Shown: positions 15,088 to 20,207 of the stretch, piece by piece
Layout: each line of letters starts with the position of its first letter
Numbering within the stretch: the stretch's first letter is position 1
Source: a virus
IMG/VR virus record: IMGVR_UViG_3300020583_000407
Coordinates: 1-20,207 of that record
Strand: one strand, 5' to 3'
DNA length: 20,207 nt
Program-made: the position numbers and the translations under genes
The notes under the pieces: generated by a model
Told to the model about the DNA's origin: nothing
What the model saw: only the letters and a program-made list of their open reading frames with translations
The model's database searches: none

Positions 15088-16988
15088 TGAAAGTCACTGG
15101 CGTTCCAGCCCCTAAATCAAAAGTTACCTTCAAGACTCAGCCGACTACTGAGTCTATGGTGTTGCATCAATGGTGGCTGGACTCTAATCCAGACAAAGCT
15201 GCCTCCTATATGCTTACGACTGCAGCCTACCTAAAAGAATCTCAACAATACAGGTATCGACAGGCAGCCGTCTATGCTCGCTTATATGGCAACCAAAGCC
15301 TCTATTCCTTTGCAGGTTCAAACATTTCTAAGATGGACCAGACCTATGGCCTCCCCCAAGAGCGTCCTACCTTCAACCTAATACAAAGCGTAACAGACAC
15401 ATTAGTCTCCCGCATCACCCAGTCCAGACCCCAACCAGTATTCCTGACCGACAACGGGGACTACAAACAACGTACCTTAGCTAAGAAGCTCAATAACTTT
15501 ATCTTAGGTGAGTTCTACCACACCAAAGCCTATGAACTAGCTGCCATTGTCATGAGAGACGCCCTAGTCGAAGGCACAGGTGTCCTACATACGTTTGAGA
15601 CACCAGACAACAGAGTAGGCTTAGAGCGCGTTCTATTGACAGAACTCTTAGTCGATCCCAACGAGTCCATGTATGGTGAACCAAGACAACTGTACCGTAT
15701 CAAACTAGTCGACAGAACCGTCTTGATGGCCAATTTTCCTAAATTCAAGCAAAAACTAGAGATTGCAGCCAAAGCCTACCCAGACAACTCAGCTGACAGC
15801 TCAAAGACTGTCTCTGACCTCATCATGGTAGTCGAAGGCTGGCACCTGCGCTCAGGCAAGAACGCTAGTGATGGCAGACATACTCTCGCTTGCTCTTCTG
15901 GCTACCTGATAGATGAAGAGTACACTAAGGACCGCTTCCCATTCACTTTCCTCCATTACGCTCCTCGCCTATTAGGCTTCTGGAGCCAAGGTGTGGCAGA
16001 GCAGTTAATGGGCACTCAAATGGAATTAAACAGTATCCTGTACACGATTTCGCGTGCAATTAAGCTTGTAGGCGTTCCGCGTATATTTATGGAGGAAAGC
16101 TCCAAAGTAAACTCTGCTGCCTTCAACAATGAGATAGGGACTATCATAAAGTATCGTGGTGCTGTAAAGCCAGAATATGAAGTCACTCAATCAAACGCTT
16201 CAGACCTTTATGCAGAAAGAGACAAGCTAATCCAATATGGATACCAGCAATCAGGGGTGTCTGCCCTTCAAGCCTCGTCACAAAAGCCTCAGGGTCTCGA
16301 TTCTGGGGAAGCAATACGAACTTATGATGATATTTCGACAGATCGTTTTGCTAGTCTATCTCGTCGCTATGACAATATGTTTATTGATTTAGCCTATCAA
16401 ATCATAGACTTAGCCAAGGACATTACTGAAGAGCAAGGCAGCTACTCTACAGTCTATCCTAATAAGAACAGCACCAAAGAAATCGACCTCAAGAAATCAG
16501 ACCTCGTAGCTGACACCTTTGTCATCCAGTGCTTCACCCAAAGTTCGCTCCCTAAAGACCCAGCCGGACGCCTAGCCAAGGTGACTGAAATGGTCACCAG
16601 TGGCATGGTGACTCTTCAAGAAGGCAGGCGCCTACTCGATTATCCTGACCTTGAGCAAATTGAAAAACTTGCTAACGCGGGAGAAGAAAGAATTTTTCAA
16701 ATTCTTGACGACATTATCGAAACAGGTAAGTACACTCCGCCTGATCCTTTTATGGACTTACAACTTGCTACGACTTTAACAACTCAATACATCAACTTAT
16801 ATAGTCAAGCCAAACTAGAAGAGTCTAAAGCTCAGAAGCTTCGTGATTTCTTTACTCAAATTCAGGCAATTAAACAAGCAGCTCAGCCGCCTCCACAACC
16901 CATGCAGCCAGAGCCTCAACAAGCAGGTGTTCCTCAACCTTCTGTAGCTCCTCCTCCACAACAACTTGGGATTAACTCGCAGCGATGA
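15087..16988 (+). CDS. Portal protein (head-tail connector)
   Basis: A 633-residue portal, forming the dodecameric ring through which DNA enters and to which the tail attaches. Recognisable are RPTFNLIQSVTDTLVSRI and ALVEGTGVLHTF in the N-terminal wing, the LGFWSQGVAEQLMGTQMEL segment leading into the stem helix (about 310-330), SAIKLVG/PRIFMEE-like strand after it, and SGVSALQASSQKP with the GLDSGEAIR loop. The last 50 residues are Pro/Gln-rich. The stop overlaps the GIY-YIG start (ATGA). The natural C-terminus may have been altered by that insertion, because the GIY-YIG gene ends in a proline-rich, portal-like tail. Confidence 0.93.
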   Translation: MKVTGVPAPKSKVTFKTQPTTESMVLHQWWLDSNPDKAASYMLTTAAYLKESQQYRYRQAAVYARLYGNQSLYSFAGSNISKMDQTYGLPQERPTFNLIQSVTDTLVSRITQSRPQPVFLTDNGDYKQRTLAKKLNNFILGEFYHTKAYELAAIVMRDALVEGTGVLHTFETPDNRVGLERVLLTELLVDPNESMYGEPRQLYRIKLVDRTVLMANFPKFKQKLEIAAKAYPDNSADSSKTVSDLIMVVEGWHLRSGKNASDGRHTLACSSGYLIDEEYTKDRFPFTFLHYAPRLLGFWSQGVAEQLMGTQMELNSILYTISRAIKLVGVPRIFMEESSKVNSAAFNNEIGTIIKYRGAVKPEYEVTQSNASDLYAERDKLIQYGYQQSGVSALQASSQKPQGLDSGEAIRTYDDISTDRFASLSRRYDNMFIDLAYQIIDLAKDITEEQGSYSTVYPNKNSTKEIDLKKSDLVADTFVIQCFTQSSLPKDPAGRLAKVTEMVTSGMVTLQEGRRLLDYPDLEQIEKLANAGEERIFQILDDIIETGKYTPPDPFMDLQLATTLTTQYINLYSQAKLEESKAQKLRDFFTQIQAIKQAAQPPPQPMQPEPQQAGVPQPSVAPPPQQLGINSQR

Positions 16989-17515
16989 TTGTCTACAAAA
17001 TAGTTAATAAAATCAATGGCAAAAGCTATGTGGGGCAGACAGTTCGCTCTTTGCGAATTCGATTCCTCCAACATTGTAAATCGCACTCTCATTGCACGGC
17101 TTTAAATAAAGCTATTCAAAAATATGGAGCAGAAAACTTCGCCTCAGAAATACTGTTTGAATCTGAATGCAAACAGCAGATAACTAAAAAAGAGATTTAT
17201 TTCATTAAAGAACTTAGCACAATGGCCCCGCTAGGCTACAATCTAACCGAAGGCGGAGAAAGCGCATCACATACGCCTGAGAGCCGTAAAAAACTATCCG
17301 AAGCAAAAAAAGGCGCAAAGAATCCTCAATTTGGTAAAAAACGTAGCTTCGAAGCTAGAGCTAAAACATCAACTGCTCTTAAAGGCCGCAAACGTCCTCA
17401 ATGGGTAAAAGATAAGATACGCGCCAGCCACAATCCGAAATCAAATAAAAACCTAACCTATAGGCGCAAACCTATGCCTACATCGCCTTTAGTGCCAAAC
17501 GGAGCCGGACAATAA
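16985..17515 (+). CDS. GIY-YIG homing endonuclease with NUMOD3 repeats
   Basis: A 176-residue I-TevI-type enzyme. The GIY-YIG domain has VYKI (Y4), YVG (Y15, G17), R25 as catalytic arginine and E70 as metal ligand. Then GYNLTEGGESASHTPES leads to two NUMOD3-like DNA-binding segments (TPESRKKLSEAKKG and a more diverged SFEARAKTSTALKG). It would cut DNA in alleles lacking the insert and spread by repair. It sits in frame-tight junctions (ATGA with portal, TAATG with the next gene), so it is free-standing and co-transcribed with late genes; no intron fold is seen. The last 15 residues (KPMPTSPLVPNGAGQ) do not look like a DNA-binding module. Confidence 0.9.
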   Translation: MIVYKIVNKINGKSYVGQTVRSLRIRFLQHCKSHSHCTALNKAIQKYGAENFASEILFESECKQQITKKEIYFIKELSTMAPLGYNLTEGGESASHTPESRKKLSEAKKGAKNPQFGKKRSFEARAKTSTALKGRKRPQWVKDKIRASHNPKSNKNLTYRRKPMPTSPLVPNGAGQ

Positions 17516-17700
17516 TGAAGTATTTGTTTTATGCCTTTCTCAGCTTATTTAAGCCCAAACGCGTCTATACGCATGTAGACAAGTCTGAGTCTAAAGTCTA
17601 CACAGGTGTAGACAACCAACAGACCTACATGGTAACAGCCCTGACTTCTAGTAAAACTTCAACCCATTACCTTCACCAAGGCTCAAACGCCAACAACTAA
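17515..17700 (+). CDS. 61-residue hypothetical protein
   Basis: Starts in a TAATG overlap with the GIY-YIG gene. A short hydrophobic/aromatic start (MKYLFYAFLSLF) may be a membrane anchor or signal segment, followed by a repeated KVYTxVD-like phrase (RVYTHVDKS, KVYTGVDNQ). No family recognised. Its position between portal and scaffold suggests a virion or assembly accessory role, without direct evidence. Confidence 0.6.
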   Translation: MKYLFYAFLSLFKPKRVYTHVDKSESKVYTGVDNQQTYMVTALTSSKTSTHYLHQGSNANN

Positions 17701-17708
17701 AGGAAAAT

Positions 17709-18080
17709 ATGGAATCTAGAACAAAAGAACGCTCTCTGCGAGAAAGAGCTATAGATGCATGGTATGCCGTTCCACAACGAGAAGTCGTGAAACCTCGCCT
17801 GTCTTTCCGCCAGAAACTAACTAAGTTTTTCAACAAACCTTTTTACTTAACTCGCGGACAAAGACAGCCAAAAGACATTGTTATTGAGACCATTCATATT
17901 GGTTATAGAAACCATGAAGTACAAAAGACTAAGATCAAGCAAAAAGCCACCTCCTGGTCTGCTTTAGTCAGAAAACAGCATTGGGATGAAGTTAAAGCAT
18001 CGTTGAAAGCCAAAATCACCCGGTATAAAGCAATCTGGACATTTTACACTTACAATCTCACACACAAGGATAACAAATGA
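17709..18080 (+). CDS. Basic hypothetical protein (123 aa)
   Basis: ATG 17709 follows AAAGGAAA. The product is strongly basic and rich in aromatic residues (FRQKLTKFFNKPFYLTRG, WTFYTYNL), with no motif I can name. The stop overlaps the scaffold ATG (ATGA), so it is translationally coupled to capsid assembly genes. Confidence 0.65.
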   Translation: MESRTKERSLRERAIDAWYAVPQREVVKPRLSFRQKLTKFFNKPFYLTRGQRQPKDIVIETIHIGYRNHEVQKTKIKQKATSWSALVRKQHWDEVKASLKAKITRYKAIWTFYTYNLTHKDNK

Positions 18081-19138
18081 GAGTAACTCAAGTAGCATCG
18101 GCCAACGCCGTTCAACCAACCCAGTCATCTGAAGCAGCCCGCACATCACGTGCCAAAGCTGCATTCGTCCAAGCGAGTGCCGCCCCCACAAGTGAGCAGC
18201 CTCAGCAACAGCCTCAAAGCCGAAATCAACAACAATCTCCAGTACTTAACCAGAATGCCATCTCGGTCGAAGAGCTGAGCGCAATCCAAACTCCCGGCCA
18301 AGTTGACAATACTGAAGACAATCAACAAGATACAGCATCCACTCCAGAGCCCAAGGCTGAAGATCCAGCACTCTCGAGGCAGTTTGCTCAGCTTGCTAGA
18401 CAAGAAAAAGCACTAAGAGCCAAAGCCCAACAGCAAGAACAGGCTATCCGAGCTCGTGAAGAGGCCATCAAGGCTAAAGAAGAACAGCTGACAGCTAAAG
18501 ACAATGAGTATCGCCAAGGGTACTACTCAAAAGACCAGATCAAACAAAACTACCTCCAAGTCCTAGTCGATGCCGGAGTGCCTATTGAAGACGCTGTTCA
18601 ACAATTAGTCTCGACCAGCCAAACACCCCAGGACCCAAGGGTAACGAACACTATAAGCCGTCTAGAGGCTAAAATCAAGGCTCTAGAGGAACAGAATACC
18701 ACTAACCAGAAGACTGCAGCCGAGCAACAGACAGCAGCCTACCAGGCGGCCGTAAACCAGATCAAGACCGACGCAAAGAAGCTGGTGTATACCGACCCTG
18801 CCTTCGAGACTATCAAGGCTACAAACTCGGTTAATGACGTCGTGGAGCTGATTACAGAGACCTACAACAAAGATGGCGTACTTCTGACAGTCGAGGAAGC
18901 CGCTGAACAGGTAGAAAACTACCTCATCGACGAAGCAATGAAGCTTACAAACATAGGAAAAATTAAACAGCGAATGGCGAAGGCTGGTGCAACAGCCTCG
19001 ACAAACGCTCCTGGGAAGACACCCTTGAGCAAAACGCAGCCACAAATGAAAACCTTAACAAATGCTACGAGCTCAACGCGGCAGCTTAGCGCGAGAGATA
19101 GAGCGTTACTAGCGTTTAAAGGAGAGCTTAAGTCTTAA
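18077..19138 (+). CDS. Capsid assembly scaffolding protein
   Basis: A 353-residue protein. It has a Gln/Pro/Ser/Ala-rich N-terminus, a long acidic/basic coiled coil (about 110-150, with AKAQQQEQAIRAREEAIKAKEEQL in segments), a second Gln-rich helix (about 195-225), a globular-looking section (240-300) and a basic C-terminus (RQLSARDRALLAFKGELKS). Such shape, size and place right before the capsid gene are typical of podovirus scaffolds that direct prohead assembly via a basic C-terminal helix-turn-helix. The assignment rests on architecture and synteny rather than motifs. Confidence 0.8.
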   Translation: MRVTQVASANAVQPTQSSEAARTSRAKAAFVQASAAPTSEQPQQQPQSRNQQQSPVLNQNAISVEELSAIQTPGQVDNTEDNQQDTASTPEPKAEDPALSRQFAQLARQEKALRAKAQQQEQAIRAREEAIKAKEEQLTAKDNEYRQGYYSKDQIKQNYLQVLVDAGVPIEDAVQQLVSTSQTPQDPRVTNTISRLEAKIKALEEQNTTNQKTAAEQQTAAYQAAVNQIKTDAKKLVYTDPAFETIKATNSVNDVVELITETYNKDGVLLTVEEAAEQVENYLIDEAMKLTNIGKIKQRMAKAGATASTNAPGKTPLSKTQPQMKTLTNATSSTRQLSARDRALLAFKGELKS

Positions 19139-19241
19139 AACACCCCTGTGAGTCGTATAACAGCGCAGTAAGAGGGTTGAGAGACATACGATTGTATTCA
19201 TTTCGACTACAACGTAAAAATATTAATTAAAGGAAAAACAA
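19139..19241 (+). other. Leader region before the capsid gene
   Basis: 103 bases without a gene, the longest plain intergenic stretch in the late arm. AAAGG at about 19230 serves as ribosome site for the capsid ATG at 19242, followed by an A-rich spacer. I see no hairpin with a U tract and no convincing -35/-10 pair, though an unusual phage or host promoter could be here, since capsid genes often have their own. Confidence 0.5.
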
Positions 19242-19388
19242 ATGGCAGCAGTTTATGCCAATAGTGCGAATCAAATCGCAGCTTTAAAAGAATTGTATAC
19301 CGATGACAAGGAATACATGAAAGATTTAGTGTATAAGGAAAATCCATTCCTTGCACTAGTGCCTAAAAACGAGAGTCCTTCTAAGTAA
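19242..19388 (+). CDS. Major capsid protein, first coding segment (ends at in-frame TAA)
   Basis: ATG 19242 opens a frame encoding 48 residues. The beginning, AAVYANSANQIAALKELYTD, and then YMKDLVYKENPFLALVPKNE, match the N-terminal arm and first helix of HK97-fold capsid proteins of podovirus-like phages (NPFLALVPK is the familiar phrase). After NESPSK comes TAA at 19386-19388, far short of a usual 300-350 residue capsid protein. The next pieces of the same protein are in another frame (19424/19430-19447) and after a group I intron (20062 on). As the window holds no other capsid gene, this is presumably the functional one. Confidence 0.88.
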   Translation: MAAVYANSANQIAALKELYTDDKEYMKDLVYKENPFLALVPKNESPSK

Positions 19389-19423
19389 CCGTTGGGTCTC
19401 TCGGTAATTTTACCTGCGCATAA
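19383..19423 (+). other. Unexplained stop-containing gap within the capsid gene
   Basis: Between NESPS (codon ending 19382) and the resumed capsid sequence (ATG-GAC-GGT at 19424-19432, or GGT at 19430) lie 41 to 47 bases. TAA occurs in frame 1 at 19386, in the resumed frame at 19382-19384 and 19421-19423, and in the third frame at 19405-19407. No single frameshift can cross it. It contains two mutually exclusive short hairpins: ACCG 19388-19391 with CGGT 19402-19405, and GGTA 19403-19406 with TACC 19411-19414. It lies outside the group I fold that begins at 19448. TAAGTA occurs at 19382-19387 and again at 19441-19446. Exact borders are uncertain by a few codons. Confidence 0.75.
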
Positions 19424-19447
19424 ATGGACGGTTTTGCAGGTAAGTAT
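19424..19447 (+). CDS. Major capsid protein, short middle coding segment (MDGFAGKY)
   Basis: ATG GAC GGT TTT GCA GGT AAG TAT reads MDGFAGKY and ends exactly at the predicted 5' splice site. FxGK followed by (x)IPVPL is a recurrent phrase in HK97-type capsid proteins, and after intron removal this segment joins IPVPLEYG in frame. Whether the first one or two codons belong to the protein is unclear. No Shine-Dalgarno is visible before the ATG. Confidence 0.75.
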
Positions 19448-19622
19448 GGATATCGTACCACTAGCTAGTAATAGCTAGCAGAAAACTGGTCAAAAACGGT
19501 GGAGGCTGAAACGCTAATACCGTGCTAATCTCAGATAGTAACGACTTTGAGACAGTGTAACGCGTAGTACTTGAAACTAACTACTTGATATGTTAGAATA
19601 AAATAGTACCAAGAGTGACCGG

Positions 19623-19640
19623 AAACCCAAGAGGTTTATG
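19623..19640 (+). promoter_or_regulatory. Ribosome site of the intron endonuclease buried in P8
   Basis: AAGAGG at 19629-19634 is the only Shine-Dalgarno-like sequence for the HNH gene. Its bases form the loop and the 3' strand of the P8 hairpin (AAACC 19623-19627, GGTTT 19633-19637). Folded intron RNA should therefore hinder translation of the endonuclease, as is known by other means for T4 intron genes. Spacing is 3 bases to ATG 19638 and 6 to ATG 19641. Confidence 0.55.
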
Positions 19641-20039
19641 ATGTATGCTGAGCTTAAACAAAAGATATGCCAAGGATGCAATAAAACTAAAGACGAAAAA
19701 GAATTTAGTCGCATCTCTAGAGGTAAGAAAACGACACAGCCTTATTGTAAAGAATGTCGTTCTTATAAAGAGTTTGTCAGAGGTTTAAAAAGAAACTATG
19801 GCATTATTCCTGAGCAATACAATAAAATGCTCCTATCTCAAGGCAATAGCTGTGCTTGTTGTGGAGAACATGAATCTAATTTCAAACGTAGACTTCATGT
19901 AGACCACGACCATACAACTCGGCAGGTAAGAGCCTTATTATGTACTCGATGCAATCCATTAGTAGGATTCGCCAAAGAAGATATAACAAGACTTGAAATG
20001 ACCGCAACCTATCTAAGAAAGTTTAAGAAGTTAGGATAA
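19641..20039 (+). CDS. Intron-encoded endonuclease VII-type HNH homing endonuclease
   Basis: A 132-residue protein (133 from ATG 19638). Domains: an N-terminal zinc ribbon CQGC...CKEC, a linker helix with NYGIIPEQYNKMLLSQ, then the endonuclease VII core CACC, VDHDH (Asp-His-x-His) and LLCTRCN, with the conserved Asn. The extra N-terminal ribbon is absent from the paralogue at 2605. Located in the group I intron, it should cut intronless capsid genes around the GKY/IPV junction and promote intron transfer. Start 19641 is favoured by spacing to AAGAGG. The stop codon ends 5 bases before the P7' strand, so the ORF occupies the space between P8 and P7. Confidence 0.9.
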   Translation: MYAELKQKICQGCNKTKDEKEFSRISRGKKTTQPYCKECRSYKEFVRGLKRNYGIIPEQYNKMLLSQGNSCACCGEHESNFKRRLHVDHDHTTRQVRALLCTRCNPLVGFAKEDITRLEMTATYLRKFKKLG

Positions 20040-20061
20040 AAAGCCTAGCGATAACACACTG

Positions 20062-20207
20062 ATCCCCGTGCCTCTTGAATACGGCACTCCCCAAGGACGT
20101 AGCCACACTTTTGCTAATGCCCAGTCTCAACAGACAGCAACAGCACTAGTTAGCTATTTTGTCTTTGTCATCGAAGACTATCAACTCGTGACAATCACTA
20201 ACCTCCT
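20062..20207 (+). CDS. Major capsid protein, downstream exon (partial, runs off the window)
   Basis: From 20062 the frame ATC CCC GTG reads IPVPLEYGTPQGRSHTF, then NAQSQQTATALVSYF and YQLVTITNL, and is open to the window end. This is the E-loop and following strand region of the HK97 capsid fold as seen in podovirus-like capsid proteins (GxPQGRSxTFxNAQ). It continues GFAGKY of the segment ending at 19447 after removal of the intron. The rest of the gene lies outside. Confidence 0.92.
   Translation, partial: MPVPLEYGTPQGRSHTFANAQSQQTATALVSYFVFVIEDYQLVTITNL

Larger units (their letters stand above)
19448..20061 (+). ncRNA. Group I self-splicing intron in the capsid gene
   Basis: About 614 bases. 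Hand fold: P1 pairs exon GTAT (19444-19447) with GTAC (19455-19458), with the required U-G pair at the splice site and two extension pairs; P2 CTAGCTA-GTAA-TAGCTAG (19461-19478); P3 CTGGTCA (19486-19492) with TGACCGG (19616-19622); P4 ACGGT (19496-19500) with ACCGT (19519-19523); P6 TCTCA (19529-19533) with TGAGA (19548-19552); P7 CGC-G-TAG (19561-19567, one bulged G) with CTAGCG (20045-20050); a P7.1/7.2-like hairpin CTAAC/GTTAG (19577-19596), suggesting subgroup IA; P8 AAACC/GGTTT (19623-19637). The intron ends in G at 20061, and GGAT (19448-19451) can form P10 with exon ATCC. Splicing gives GKY-IPVPLEYG in frame. An HNH gene lies between P8 and P7'. Confidence 0.87.

Noticed and set aside
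19380-19430. Simple -1 or +1 programmed frameshift across the gap
   Set aside because: All three frames contain a stop within the gap, so one shift cannot reach GFAGKY.
19383-19447. 5' splice site of the intron placed at TCT 19382 so that the gap is intron
   Set aside because: No guide sequence pairing with CCTTCT is found before P3, the GTAT/GTAC P1 with U-G pair at 19447 fits well, and GFAGKY would become a coincidence and be lost from the protein.
19421-19447. Re-initiation at ATG 19424 (TAAATG) giving a separate capsid chain
   Set aside because: No Shine-Dalgarno lies upstream and the chain would lack the N-terminal arm; kept only as a minor alternative.

Overview
This window is a stretch of a tailed double-stranded DNA phage genome (Caudoviricetes). 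Every supported gene lies on the + strand, genes are packed with 1-50 base overlaps, and almost no intergenic DNA exists. The gene order (recombination nuclease, SSB, primase-helicase and family A polymerase, then terminase, portal, scaffold and capsid) suggests a podovirus-like lytic phage of a bacterium. No tail genes, RNA polymerase, integrase or tRNA are visible, so host and tail type remain open.

Layout. Bases 1-5778 hold the DNA metabolism arm: an SbcD/gp47-like nuclease and its SbcC/gp46-like ATPase partner, an endonuclease VII-type HNH protein, a 42-residue basic protein, a second metallophosphoesterase, a small lytic transglycosylase, a DUF5664-type nucleotide-metabolism protein, a HAD-type phosphatase, and an OB-fold-like candidate SSB. 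The arm closes with a strong intrinsic terminator at 5739-5778. Bases 5794-9990 encode a primase (archaeo-eukaryotic type) fused to a DnaB-like helicase, a family A DNA polymerase with Leu at the position of E. coli Phe762, and a small protein made of 18 xQLx repeats. A near-consensus sigma70 promoter at 9977-10004 then starts the packaging and virion arm: three small conserved phage proteins including a GNAT-like one, a coiled-coil protein, a candidate small terminase, large terminase, a repeat-rich acidic protein, portal, scaffold and major capsid protein.

Mobile and parasitic DNA. Three endonuclease genes of homing type or ancestry are present: a free-standing endonuclease VII-type gene (2605-2904), a GIY-YIG/NUMOD3 gene stitched between portal and the next gene (16985-17515), and an endonuclease VII-type gene inside a group I intron in the major capsid gene (intron about 19448-20061). 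The intron can be folded by hand with P1, P2, P3, P4, P6, P7, a P7.1/7.2-like hairpin and P8, and joins GKY to IPVPLEYG.

The most striking feature is just upstream of that intron. The capsid reading frame stops at 19386-19388 after NESPSK, and the conserved-looking continuation (GFAGKY) resumes in another frame only at 19424-19430. About 41-47 bases between them carry stops in all three frames and are not explained by the intron fold. An essential gene therefore appears to be interrupted twice within 70 bases. This could be a translational bypass segment resembling the T4 gene 60 arrangement (a 50-base untranslated gap linked to a homing endonuclease), a second removed RNA segment, a split capsid gene, or a broken copy. 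The window cannot decide between these.
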